Part shown: in pieces, positions 24,197-36,900 of the stretch | How the letters are laid out: each line of letters begins with the position of its first letter | How positions within the stretch are numbered: the stretch's first letter is position 1 | Source: Globodera rostochiensis | Lineage: Eukaryota > Nematoda > Chromadorea > Rhabditida > Heteroderidae | DNA length: 64,000 nt | Reading direction: 5' to 3' | NCBI GenBank assembly: GCA_018350325.1 | Contig: JAEVLN010000017.1 | Coordinates: 1,698,666 to 1,762,665 of the forward strand | The notes under the pieces: model-generated | What the model was told of the DNA's origin: nothing | The model's database searches: none | The model's input: the letters and a program-made list of their open reading frames with translations, nothing else | Position numbers and translations under genes: made by a program

Positions 24197-27100
24197 ATGG
24201 ACGATGAGCGAAAAGACGAACTCGGATTTGCAACCAAAGCAATCCATGCGGGAAACCATCCCGAGAGATGGGACATGAACCAGGTTGGTGCAATGAGCTT
24301 GCATTAAATTAAGCAAAATTTCTAAATTTTTTAATATTTAAAATTGCTCAAAATTTTATTTTATATGTTTAGATTGTGCCACCAATTTCATTGTCCACTA
24401 CATACAAGCAAAGTTTGCCAGGGATGCCGAAAGGACACGATTATGCGAGAGGCGGTTGATAAAATATTTTAATTTAAAATTTTTTTATATTATAAATTTG
24501 CTAACTTTTTTTAGGAAATCCAACCCGAGATGTCCTACAAGAAAACATTGCTGCACTTGAGAATGCTCAACATTGCTGCGTGTTCAGCTCCGGACTTGCG
24601 GCAACAGCAGCAATGGCCAACTGGCTTCATGCTGGAGGTAAAAAAATCAATTTATTTTACTAATTTAAATTTATGAAATATGCGACTCATCAGGCACCTT
24701 TTTTTCTTTAAACGTTTTTGATAAAATTATGTAACTTTTTTGAATATGGCACTGTTTTGTTTATTCAATTAAGTATTTATTTTAGACCACATTCTTGCCT
24801 CTGACGATGGTTACGGCGGCACCCAACGTTATTTTCGCGAAATCAGCGTCGTTCACCACGGCAGGCAATTAAGTTTTGTGGACCTGACACAATTGGACAA
24901 TTTGGTAAAGGAGCTGAAGCCGAACACCAAAGTGAATTAAATGATGAATTTGTTCGTGTAGCACAGCAACTTTTGTCCAAATTATAAGTGTAGAAGTTCT
25001 ACATAAAAGCGGATAACCCCCGGGGGATAAGTCATGTATTCTCCGCGAGCACAGAATCGTAAGCAGGGATTTGTAACTGAATTTTAAAATTCTTAATCCG
25101 TAACAGCAAAATTTTTGATTTTTTACGGTTTGAAATTTTAAAATTTACTTTATAACCAAAATTGTAAAAAAGGATATTTTGTGGCAAAACAAATAAAAGG
25201 ACTGTTCTTTCCATTAACGACTTTTGGGAGAGTTCTGGTTGAATTAAGGCAAAATGTAAATATTTTAACTCAAACAAATAACTAAACAGTTTAAGCAAGT
25301 AACATTGAGATTTTACTTTAGCAGATTATTTTTTTGAAGTGATTGCAATTTTTAATTTTAAACGGTGTTCTTTTTGGATGTTTTTGTCAAAAGCCTTTTT
25401 TTTCTTTTTGCACACATTTTGTTAAAATTTATTGCACTTTTTCTAGCTGATGAGTTTAAAATTTAAAAATGTTGTCCGGCAGATGGTCTGGTTCGAGACG
25501 CCTTCCAATCCGCTTCTCAAAGTTATCAACATTGCGGCGGTGTGCCGGATTGTTCGAGCTCAAACAAAAGAATGCATTATTGTTGTTGATAACACGGTAA
25601 ACATTCGGACAAATTTAATTACCTAATTAAAAATAGGGGAAAGTGTTAACATTTTTACGGTTTTTGTTTTTTATTTGACCCCCCCCCCCCAAGCTTTGGG
25701 GACCCTCCCTATCCAGTTGAGGGGTATAACGGTGGGCCGGCATATTGGGAGCACCTTTTTAACCATTAAAACCTCACTCAATATGCCGTACATTGTACAC
25801 ATTATTATAATACAGTTTATGACACCGTTCTTCCAACGACCTTTGGAGCTGGGCGCTGATGTTGTGATGCATTCGTTGACCAAATACATGAACGGCCACA
25901 CCGATGTGCTGATGGGCGCCATGGTTACCAACAACGATCTACTGGAACGGCATCTGTACTCACAGCAACTCGGTCGAGTCGGGGGGTCGTTTTGGCGTTG
26001 AAGCTGTATATATCAGGGATGGGAGCCGACGACCTCAAAAATTCCGAAATCGGAATTCCGAGGCCTTAAATTTTTTCGGAAATCGGAATTCCGACCCCAA
26101 AAAAGTCGGAAATCGGAATTCCGACCATCCCTGTTATATATCCTCGTACAGTCAATCAAACAAACAAATTGATATCAATTGGAAGCTTTATATGTTTAAA
26201 TCTATTATCTAGCAGGAGCAAACGAGTATTAGCCATATAAATTTATGGCAAGAAAAACACCAAAACTTAAAGCCCGTTTTTTTGTTAATTTTTTATCATT
26301 TTATGAATTTAATCATTTTATTGGTTTGAATATAAAATCTATCTTCAAATTACGGACGAACCCAACTCGCTACCCCGTGAATAGATGCAGTGAGATAGTG
26401 TTAGTCTATAAGAGAGCTAGAAAAAAAGAAGTCTGAAAAAGTAGCGAGTTGAGTTTTTACCTCAAATTACGTAAATATTGAATTTTTTGATGGAAAAAAC
26501 ACCAAAATTTTTTGAACAAAAAAATCAGTTTTTTGGTAACAAGAATGAAGATAAGCGTAGCATTTTCTAAATAAGAAGGTATAATTAACCTGATAGACTA
26601 CGAAATATTGATCATACAGACAAATTAATTAAAATTTTCAAATTTTGCAGCTGTCGGTTCAGTGCCTTCATCTTTTGATGCCTTTTTGGTGATCCGTGGC
26701 ATCAAAACGCTTCATTTGCGAATGCGACAACATATGGAAAATGCGTTGGCAATTGCCCATTGGCTCGAAAAAGATGCTCGAGTGGAAAAGGCTAGCTTAG
26801 CTCTGATCACAAATGCGTGAATTAATTGCCAAATGCTTCTCAAGGTGCTTTATCCGGAGCTTGAATCGCATCCTCAACACAAAGTACACAAGAAACAGGC
26901 GAGCGGAATGTCCGGCATGATTTCGTTTTATTTGCGCACCGATCTGGAAGGCTCTCGAAAATTTCTGGCCAATTTGAAGGTTATTAACACCAATGGTAAT
27001 GAATTCATACCAATAGAGGCCGGCCGGACGTGATCGGAAAAGCTCAAGCACAAAAAAATCCTCATTTTTTAAATATTTTGTTGCTCGACTGCAAATTTTT

Positions 27101-27490
27101 CTCAATCTTGAAAAGCCCGCGGGAGCCCGAAAAATCTTCGGGCTTGACCGGGATTGGGATTTGTCGGGACAGACCGACCGGGGGGTTTTGATGGATTGGT
27201 CGGATTAAATTTATGCAAATTGCTAATATTTATTGCTCTAATTTTTGGATTTTAAAATAATGTAATAATAAAATTTTGAGTTGTTTACCCTTGCTGAATC
27301 GTTGGGCGGCTATGAATCGCTAGCCGAGTTGCCTGCCGTGATGACCCACGCTTCTGTGCCGGAAGAAATGCGCAGTCAGCTCGGCATCGGTGACAATCTG
27401 ATCAGACTGTCAGTTGGCTGCGAAGACAAAATTGACCTGATCAAGGATTTGGATTTGGCAATATGCGCGGCAATGAACAGAGGCGGTTGA
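24197..27490 (+). CDS. cth: Cystathionine gamma-lyase
   Basis: Nine exons: 24197-24283, 24373-24454, 24515-24637, 24786-24931, 25483-25596, 25816-25972, 26651-26790, 26845-26979, 27281-27490, giving 397 residues (family usual about 390-405). PLP-dependent Cys/Met metabolism family: YARGGNPTR, FSSGLAATAA, DDGYGGTQRYF, IIVVDNT and the lysine motif HSLTKYMNGHTDV with the Schiff-base lysine near residue 207. The last exon has SLGGYESLAELPAVMTH. It cleaves cystathionine to cysteine in the cytosol (transsulfuration, also H2S production). All introns are GT-AG except intron 7, where keeping the conserved VEKVLYP requires a GC donor at 26791; a GT donor at 26782 is in frame but would delete VEK. Intron 6 carries a hAT-like cassette. 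A role as cystathionine gamma-synthase-like or methionine gamma-lyase is less likely. Confidence 0.92.
25679..25690 (+). repeat. Poly-C run in CTH intron 5
   Basis: Twelve consecutive C in an AT-rich intron, one of many homopolymer C/G runs in the window. Confidence 0.9.
26014..26133. mobile_element. Short hAT-like cassette in CTH intron 6
   Basis: 120 bp starting CAGGGATGGG and ending CCATCCCTG, flanked by GTATATAT (26006-26013) and TTATATAT (26134-26141), 7 of 8 identical and thus a likely 8-bp target duplication. The interior is GGAATTCCGA/TCGGAATTCC words repeated in both orientations. No coding capacity. Confidence 0.75.
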
Positions 27491-28110
27491 ACACAACACA
27501 AAAATGTCTTAAATTGAATTGTTTTTTCCATGCTTAAATATGAATAAAAATTATAAATCATTTTTGCTTTGTTTGTTTTTATGGAATTTATTTGCATAAT
27601 TTATTTTAAGAAAAAGTGTTTTATATGAAAAAAAATTTATATTTCAATTATACGAGTAGTTCAAATTGATTAATGATTAGCTATATAACATAATAATAAA
27701 AAATAAAATTGTTTCAAAATTCCATATAATTTTTTTTGAATTTTATGCATAAAAATGACGTAAAATGTTCGTCAGCGCCCAACTCGCCAACAATTCATTC
27801 GTTCAATTCCATTTATTCACTCTTTACCCCCCCCCCCCCCCCCCCCCCCCCCAACTCTCCAACCAAATTGCGCGCATTTATTGATCCAGCCGGCCGATCT
27901 CGCAAAAATTATTTCCCGAAAAATACTCACACAATTCACTCCTCCACAAGCGAACTTGAAAATTTAAATAAAACATTTTTTCCAATTAAAAAAATAATTT
28001 GGATAAATGCTAATAATTTAGCATTAATCAACAATTTTGCAATTTTATGGTTTTTTTAATTTTTTTTTTTTTTACTGAAAAAAGCGTTCTTTCACCCCCC
28101 AAACGTAATT
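27491..28110. other. Intergenic between CTH and the transporter
   Basis: CTH 3' end with AATAAA near 27542, AT-rich spacer, and a run of 26 C at 27827-27852. No gene seen. Confidence 0.6.
27827..27852 (+). repeat. 26-base poly-C run
   Basis: Longest homopolymer C run in the window, about 260 bp upstream of the transporter start; the complementary G run can form G-quadruplex. Confidence 0.9.
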
Positions 28111-31100
28111 ATGCCGAGTTTAGTCATGCTTTCGCGCGGCGCACAACCTTCAAGGCCACTTCTGTGCACGCCAAACAGCGATGACGACGAAGACGATAGC
28201 GGCGGCGAGGATGAACTGGTCGGGCCACGAACAGTTTGTGGGCAAGGTGGGCGGGCGAAAGCATTTTTTATTTTGTTTACATGGAATATATTCATGAGCT
28301 AATTAATTATATTTATTATTATAAATTCTATAAAGAATATAAATCTAAAGCCTTTCATAACTATTTTAAATGAATCCAAATAGTTTTCATCAGTCAGTAG
28401 TCTTTCGATTTGATAAAATTGAAAAATGAAGAAAGTTCTCAATAATGTGGATATTAAATTATAAATTTTTATAAAATCTTTCAATCATTTATCGTCTCTT
28501 TTCTATTTTATTATAAATGTATCGCAAATCACTTTTTTTATTAGTTAAATTATTTCCCCAATGTTTTCGAATTAAATCAGGCTATTATTTATTATTGTCC
28601 AGCTCAAAATTTGTGATCAAATAATTGCTTTCTTGGTTGCTTCTTAACTCGCCCGCCCGCCCGCCCGCCAGCGCTTTCCGTTGAAGAACACCGACACAAC
28701 ACAAAACAAAATGAATTAGCTAGTCGAGCGTCGTCGGCTGTTGTTATAGCCGGAGGGACCGGTTTCTGCTGCTTTCGCCCCAAATTGCGCAAATTGCTTT
28801 TTTGTGTGACGTGCACAATTTGCACGACCACTGACTGCCGCGCACCTTCCCCTCCCCTCCCCCAATTATCCAATCACTTTCATCGTCATAAATCCATAAT
28901 GTTTGTGCTCAAGATCACGGCTGGAGGAGATCAATCTTTGCTAGCTGCAGTTTATTGCGTTGTAGCAAATGCCTCTTGCTAAATTAATTGTTTAATTATT
29001 AATTTAAAAATAAATTAGTTATCCTCTTAAATCGCCTAAAGCATTATTACACATATTCTTTACTAATATTGAATTAGAAATGTTTTCAATTTCTTCAGCC
29101 AAAATGTCGGAATGTGATCAGTTTGAGCAACAAAGCGGAGGCGGCATTCTGCTGACGCGATGGTTGACAGGCCGCAATTGGTTTAAGGTCCAAAATGTTT
29201 ATAACAAATACATTCTCTACTTCGAAAATTTAATAATTTAAAAAAATCATTTTTTTTTTTGTAAAGCAATAAAATAAATTTTCCATTCTTCAGCGGTACA
29301 ATTCCGATGCGCTCAGCCATCGTCGAGTGCGTACCGGGTTGGGTTGGGTGACCGCGGCACTGTTCATTGTTGCCGACATTGCCGGGGGAGGAGTGGTGGC
29401 AATTCCGGTAGCATTGCTTAATTCTGGTAAAGAATGGAATTTATTTTATATTTATATTGATTAAATTTCTTACTGAAAAATTTAAAAAATGTTTATTGTT
29501 AAGAATTATATAAAATTAATTATATAAAAAATCAAAATAAGAGAGTTACAGGTCTTCTCATTGGTTCAATTGCGATGTTTTCCATAAGTCTTGCCTTCTT
29601 TTACACAGCTCATTTGATTGGCAAAGTGAGTTGTGATTTGTTTATTAATTTTAAAATTTAGAAAATCAAATTTTTTTTTCTGACGATTAATAAAAATGGC
29701 GATTCAGAATTGGGTTACAATGTGTGCAAGATGGCCTGATGTGTACGGTAAAGTGCACTGTCGAAAGCCGTATCCAGGTTGTTTCAAGTAGTGTAGCTCG
29801 CGGGGGGTTCCAACTATTTTGGGAATCTCGGGAATGGGCAGTTTGGGGGTTTTTGGGGCAGACAGTTCGGAAATCCCTCGCGGGGATCCCCCAAATTTTC
29901 CTTTGAAACCCCTATTAAAATTGTCGTATATTTTAAACATGCCTAAAACGAAACACCTATTTTATGTTTTTTCAATCTTTTTTTTAAAATTTACTTTAAG
30001 CCGGAATTATCTTACACACTCTTTAAAATGCATGCTGTAAATAATTTTTAAAAAATTTGAAGATACAAAGATTTTTTTCCAAAAAAAAATAGGGGTGCAT
30101 TTTTTCGAGGAAGGGATCGTGCACCCGACTTTTTGAAAATGGTAGACGTCCCCGTGCCTAAAAAAAATTCAGGAATCCCCCCGAAACACCCCTTCCCCGA
30201 GAGCTACCCAAGCTTCAAGTTAAAGTTTACATTTGGCATTTGTTTTATTAAGAAATGGCCTATAGAGCAATGGGACAACGCGCCAAAACCTTTACATCCA
30301 CCGTTTTAAATTTAATGGTTTAAAACTAATTTATAATATTAAATAACATGATTTATTATTAAATTTATTTTTGCTTCTGTCACCCCCTCCACCTCCATGC
30401 ATGCAGCACGCGGTTGCATGCACCCGCGCGCTTGCACACTAATTGAATACGCGGAAATGCAAGCTTGTTTTTTACTCATGCTGCGTGGATGTTTTATGCA
30501 AGCTCTTGCATGCAACGAGTGCTGCATGCAGCACGCACCAGAGCGTGGGGGTGACAGAATGCGAAAGTGCCAATGTTAAATAAACCGCCGTATAATTTTA
30601 AAGAATTTTGGCATTTCAACCGTTTATTTGCTGTTGGCCGCTCGAATCTTGTCAGAACTTGTGACTTCTCTGAGCCCAAACACACACCAAATTAGTCTCT
30701 GTTCAATGATGCCAATTTTGGCACTACTCCTTTTGCCGGTCACTTTGTTGAAATCGCCACAAGATTTTTGGCATGTCGTTTAAAATTAAAGTTTTAATCA
30801 TTCATTCTTTTTTTAAATTTAATTAAAATAATTTTTAATTTTCACAGGTGGGCAGTCGTGACGGCCATGGTCACCACAATGTTGTCTGTTTTGTTGATCC
30901 TTTTCGGCACATTTCTCGACAAGTCCGCCTGTGCCCCGTATGCCAACCATCCGGCATTTAGCTCCGGCTCCTTCTTTCTTTCCATCGGAATTTTTTTCTT
31001 TTCATTTGGTGGCCACAGCGTTTTTCCGACAATTCAGGTGAAAGGATTTAGTATAAAATTAATTAAAATTTGTAATAAATAATATAATTTATAAAATGTA

Positions 31101-33082
31101 AATGCAAACACATATTTAATATATAATAAATACATTTTAGCACGACATGCGCAGGCCAAAAAAATTCACGTGTTCTTCAATGCTAGCATTTGCCAGTAAA
31201 ATGCATTATTTAAATTCTAAAAAGAGCCCCCCCCCTTTAAAATGAAATGTCAATTATGGAAAATACATGAAAAATTAGTGAATCAATAATTCAAAAAAAT
31301 TTTTAAAAAAGTTTAGTAAACTATTTTTTTAAGAATCAGTCCGAAAATTTCAATTTTGTTAGAAAACTTCAAACATCATTTTTTAAATTAATATTTTGAC
31401 GCTTTTTTTGGGGTTTTTTTGTTGTTTCCTATTGAAACTTTGGTTTTGGATTTTAATTAAAATTTGTGAATGGAATTTTATTGAGAGATTTAATTTAAGT
31501 TGTTGTTGCTATGTACGTGCCAATTTCGTTTTTTGGTTATTACGTTTATGGCGATTCATTGCACGATTCGATCATCAGTTCCATCCAAACAACACCCATT
31601 CAACAAGTAAAAATATTTAACAAACATTTGTTTATTATTTTATTCATGAGTAAACAAAATAAACAATTTTAAATAAAATAAAAACAAAATTTTTCCCAAG
31701 ATTAAAAGATATATACCTATACTAAAAACTTTGAATATTTGGGTTGGCATCAACGAATCCACACAACAGCTTCCCAGAAAGTTTAAAGCACATTTTTGTC
31801 AGACAATCAAAACAGATTTTTCGGCAATTTTCAGAAGCTTTTGGCGCTGACAAGCTAAAATTTCGGCATGAAAATCGGAAAGCGAACCGCGATTGAGACT
31901 GAAACGTTTTTTTGAGACTGAAAATTTTCTGTTATGTGATCCCGGGTTTTTTTATAATTTACAAATCTTTGTTTTAGTAATTAGCCCCGGGTTTTTTGAC
32001 CGGGATCTTTTCCCTTTAAAACTCTCGTCTTATTAATCCCGATCCCGAGTTTTCCTTAAAATCCCGATCGAATTTTACTCTTACCATCAAATTGTCATCT
32101 AATGTTAAAATATTCCATTTGAATTTGTTTGTTTTTCAGTTTGCCAATTTGTTCATCGCCCTTCACTGCATTCTCACCCTAACCATCGTGATCAATCCTT
32201 TAAATCAGGAAATTGAGCACATTCTGGACATTCCTCACCGTAATATTTCAATTTATAATCATAATTATCTTTTTTTTTAATTTGAGAATTTTGTTGGCAA
32301 CGCATTGTTGTTAGAACGTTTGTGATGTTTTCCATTGTTTTTGTTGGCCTCAGTGTGCCAAGCTTTGGGCCAATATTGAACCTAATTGGCGGAACTACTG
32401 GTAATTAAATTTATTCAATTAACATAATTTTTATAAATTATTTTAACATTTTTAGTGGCACTGACATCCGCCATTTTGCCATGTCTTTTTGATTTATACT
32501 TACATTCATCAGACAACAAAAAAGGCGTTAATAAAATTGGGGAAGAGCAAAGTGTGATCAGTTTCAGGCGGTAATTTTTGAAAAAAATATTAAATTTTAG
32601 GTTAGTTATAGCATTTTTTGTTTTACGAATTAGCCGAGCTTTTGGCATTTATAACTGCCTGAAAATTAGTTCTTTAAAGAAATTGAAAATCATTTTTAAA
32701 ATTCTATCAAAAAAATAATTTTTTATTTAGAATAGTTGAAACAACTTCATTTCCTAAACTGGCACTGAATATTGTTGTAATTGGTGAGTTAATGTTGTAA
32801 CAATGCGCTAAACAAAATGTATATTATAAACACTTTAATTGTCAAATAATTCGCTTTATAATTAAATATTAAAAAAGATTCTTTTTAAATAAAGTACTCG
32901 CCATTGTGTGCGGCTTAGCCGCCACATATTCGGCATTTGTTGAACTGTCCACAAGTCGCTTTTCTGGGCCCTGCTATTTGACCGCCACTTCCAATTTGGC
33001 CGCTTCTGCCGATGCTTTTCAAACGACAACTTTTGTCCAATCGATGCATTGTTGTGGGGCTTTCCGCAATATTTCAAAGTAA
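28111..33082 (+). CDS. Amino-acid transporter (Aa_trans, SLC36-like)
   Basis: Fifteen exons: 28111-28246, 29099-29187, 29294-29426, 29552-29625, 29708-29777, 30253-30317, 30604-30770, 30848-31037, 31141-31195, 31500-31606, 32140-32239, 32287-32400, 32456-32570, 32731-32783, 32895-33082. Phases agree throughout; 551 residues. Membrane protein with about 10-11 hydrophobic segments and a 60-residue cytosolic N-terminus with an acidic [11 protein letters not shown] tract. Family landmarks: [99 protein letters not shown]. These match the nematode proton-coupled amino-acid transporters. The 30771 intron must use a GC donor, since the nearby GT breaks the frame. Introns 5 and 6 hold cassettes. An alternative 3' end is possible by splicing at 33079 to 33145. 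Part of this gene is copied in inverted form at 47.6-48.2 kb. Confidence 0.88.
29793..30207. repeat. Cassette in transporter intron 5
   Basis: Bounded by GTAGCTCGCGGGG and its approximate inverse CCCCGAGAGCTAC, with GGGGTTCC/GGAATCCCC-type words inside. It starts 16 bp after the intron 5 donor and ends 45 bp before exon 6. Confidence 0.55.
30375..30559. repeat. TTCTGTCACCCC-ended cassette in transporter intron 6
   Basis: 185 bp with terminal inverted repeats TTCTGTCACCCC and GGGGTGACAGAA, flanked by TGC on both sides. The interior is GCATGCA, GCAAGC and GCACGC words forming nested palindromes. It sits 44 bp upstream of exon 7. Confidence 0.75.
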
Positions 33083-33966
33083 ATTAATTACATTTTTTTG
33101 TCAAAAAAAAAATTCAATATTTTCTCGTATTTAAACAATTATAGGCATGGCTACGGGTCTTCACAGTGCCAGTCTATGAGCACCGATCGGTTTTGATGAA
33201 TTTGAACAAAATTTTGATGGATATTCTATTAGTATATAAATACTTAATTCGGAATGTAAAATGTTTACTGTACGAATTATGATAAAATTTATTCAAAATG
33301 ACGAAACTGTCATGCAACGGTGGAGAAACATTTTTTATTTCTTTGATGTTTCATTAAAAACAAAAATTTAAATAATTTTAATGCAATTAACTTTCTTACG
33401 GTCTGACAAGGATGCTTACTTTTACAAGAAATGAAAATTTGGTTCGGTATGAAAATCTTTTAACAAATCGAGTCAAAATTTTAAAATTTTTTCGGGACTC
33501 CCTACTCCCAAAAGTGAAGCATAATTCTCAAAAATTACTTTATTTTTGAACCTAAATTAAAAATTTTTCAAAAAATTCTTGGGTTTTTAAGGTGTTGTGT
33601 TTTTTGGAGTCAATTTTTGATCCCGAGGTCGAGTCTTGGCTCGGGTCTCAAGTCTAACCCTCAATTGTTCTCAGAGAACAGAACAGATCTAAAATTCTTG
33701 GAACAGGAAAACACTGTTCTAGACCCAAATTGTTCAAGAAATCAAGAATCCGGTTACATCCCTGATCCAGACCAACGATTTAATTTCAATTACCTAATTG
33801 GTTGCTTTGTCGCACTTTATTTCTTTTTTATACATTATGAATAAAAGAAAAGTCTTTACATATTTTTCAAAGAATTTTACAATAAGACTTTCAAAAATGC
33901 GGGGGCGGCATGCGAATTCTGAAATGAATATTTTGCTAATGAGATGAAATGATTCGGATAATCAAT
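33083..33966. other. Spacer between convergent genes
   Basis: Transporter 3' end, a diverged hairpin-family flank without its GC core (33450-33590), and a TCGAGTC/GACTCGAG word stretch (33615-33680). This stretch is also present in the inverted copy at 47.5 kb. Confidence 0.5.
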
Positions 33967-36900
33967 TTAATCGTCGTAATAATAGTAACAATCGTCGGAC
34001 TCTTCTTCACTCTTTTTCGCCTTTTTTTGCTTTGGCTCTTCATTGCCATTTTCGTCGTCGTCGTCGTCGTCGTCATCGTCCGATAATTCGATAAACGTCC
34101 TGAACTTCTCTTTGTCCGTTTTTTGTTTTGATGCGCTACCATTCTTGAACTAATATTAAGTTTGTTTATTTTAAAAAATAAGGGGGAAAAAGTCAAATTC
34201 GTACTTGAAAGTAAGTACAGTAATTGAAATGGCACTCAGATTTAGCACTATAAAAAAATTCCAAATTGGATAATTTAAATTCGCAATATTTTAGAGGCGC
34301 GGAATTTCGTGTTCCGCAAATTTTTTTGACCCATGCGGCAACATCCGTGGCTTATGCGAGTTTGTGCCCGACCCCTCCGGGGCTACATGTCTAGGGCCAA
34401 GAGCCAATAAAGTGGAATTGCACGAGAATTTAAGCCTAGTTTACACGTCTCAAAATTAACTTTGACCAAGAATATTACCGTTGGAACAGTTATTCTCTTA
34501 CTTCGGGCTGGCCAATTATTCAAACATTTCTCATAATCAAAAATGAACGTATATCCGTTATTGATGGTCACATTCGATTCAAGCGCTCCTTTCGTTTCTT
34601 CAATTTCGCGTTTAAACTAAATAATTATTATAATTTTTTGTCAATTTCTTAAGTTCACTGATTGGCGTTTCGACTCAGCAAAATTTAAAAAAACGGTATT
34701 TTTAAAAAATGCGTCTTCGAGGATTGCTTAGTTTTGACTTTAATATCCATTAATTTTTTTCATGAAATTTTTCATTTAAACGTTTAATAATCCATCAAAA
34801 TTTTAATTAGAATATTGGTATTTTAAAATGTAACTTGGTCTCTATTTTAAATAAATGATATGATTCAGAAATAATTTATTGGTCATTACTAGAGCCCGAT
34901 CGAGACGAGAATCTCATCTCGAGATCTCGAAAAATATCGACTAGATTCTCGAGAAATCTCGACCTCGAGATCTCGCTCGACTAAAAATGAGCTTCACGAG
35001 ATTTTTCGAGACCAAGATTTTTTCGAGAATCTCGACTCGAGATCTCGCTTGAAGCTCAACTCCGGACTCTAATCTTTACCAGTTCAATTTGCAGCGTCCA
35101 CTTTTTTGGCACTTTCTGTGCCGCAATGTCATAGGCCTCACAGCTGAATTTGTGCAGCACAACATAAGTGCTGCCCCTCGTAATTGTTTTGAAAGTTTGC
35201 ACATTGATATTGTTGTAGCATTGTACTTCCACATAATAAATGTGTTCGTCATCTTCAGGAAGTTTTGGCTCAATTGTCAGTTGGAAATGATTCATAAAAT
35301 AAATGTTTCGTTTTTCACCGGTCCCTTTAGACTTGCAAACATAATGCACAATCGGCCGGTCCGTTGGCTGAAAAAATCTTCTTAAACAAATGAAATGGTG
35401 CAATAACCGTGACCAAAACATCAAATTTGGGTGTTCTATTCCGGAGTTCATGTTTTATGTGAATTACGGCAAAGAAACAAAGGCTGAGCGACGGGCGGGA
35501 CGGAAAATGCCGGGAGACGAATTGCCAAAAAAGAAAAATGGAAAACTCCGAGAGAACAGAAGCGAAAAAAGCAAATGCCGAGAGACGAATTGCCAAAAAA
35601 TGACGAAAAAACAGAAAATGCCGAAAGACGGGAGACGAAAAAAGAAAATGCCGAGAGACAATTGCCAAAACAGGACAAAAAAACAGAAAATGCCGAGAGA
35701 CGAATTGCCAAAAAAGAAAAATGGAAAACTCCGAGAGAACAGAAGCGAAACCGAGAGACGAATTGCCAAAAAATGACGAAAAAACAGAAAATGCCGAAAG
35801 ACGGGAGACGAAAAAAGAAAATGCCGAGAGGCAATTGCCAAAACAGGACAAAAAAACAGAAAATGCCGAGAGACGAATCGCCAAAAAAGGACGAAAAAAC
35901 GGAAAATGCCGAAAGACGGGAGACGAAAAAAGAAGCCAAGAGACGAATTGCCAAAAAAGAAAAATGGAAAACTCCAAGAGAACAGAAGCGAAAAAAGCAA
36001 ATGCCGAGAGACGAATTGCCAAAAAATGACGAAAAAACAGAAAATGCCGAAAGACGGGAGACGAAAAAAGAAAATGCCGAGAGGCAATTGCCAAAACAGG
36101 ACAAAAAAACAGAAAATGCCGAGAGACGAATCGCCAAAAAAGGACGAAAAAACGGAAAATGCCGAAAGACGGGAGACGAAAAAAGAAGCCAAGAGACGAA
36201 TTGCCAAAAAAGAAAAATGGAAAACTCCGAGAGAACACAAGCGAAAAAAGCAAATGCCGAGAGACGAATTGCCAAAAAATGACGAAAAAACAGAAAATGC
36301 CGAAAGACGGGAGACGAAAAAAGAAAATGCCGAGAGACAATTGCCAAAACAGGACAAAAAAAAAACAGAAAATTCCGAGAGACGAATCGCCAAAGGACGA
36401 AAAAACGGAAAATGCCGAAAGACGGGAGACGAAAAAAGAAGCCAAGAGACGAATTGCCAAAACAGGACAAAAAAAAAACAGAAAATTCCGAGAGACGAAT
36501 CGCCAAAGGACGAAAAAACGGAAAATGCCGAAAGACGGGAGACGAAAAAAGAAGCCAAGAGACGAATTGCCAAAACAGGACAAAAAAAAACAGAAAATGC
36601 TGAAAGACAAAGAAAATTCCGAGAGACAAATTGCCAAAAAAGCACGAAAACCCAGAAAATTCCGAGAGACCGGAGACGGAGTTGTCCACCCATCCCTGAC
36701 CCCTCTCTTTAACAAAAAAAAAGTTCAATGAATTAAAAAACAAAATTTCGCACATAAAGATACAGCCAATGCTTGTGCATTGCCCACACTTTGATGTGAT
36801 ATGTGTTGTTGTTGTTGCACTGGGGCTTCTCACTGTTAAAAATGACCATCGTCGTCCTTTTGGTGTACGTTTTGAACTTGTACTTCGTGTAGTCGTCGTC

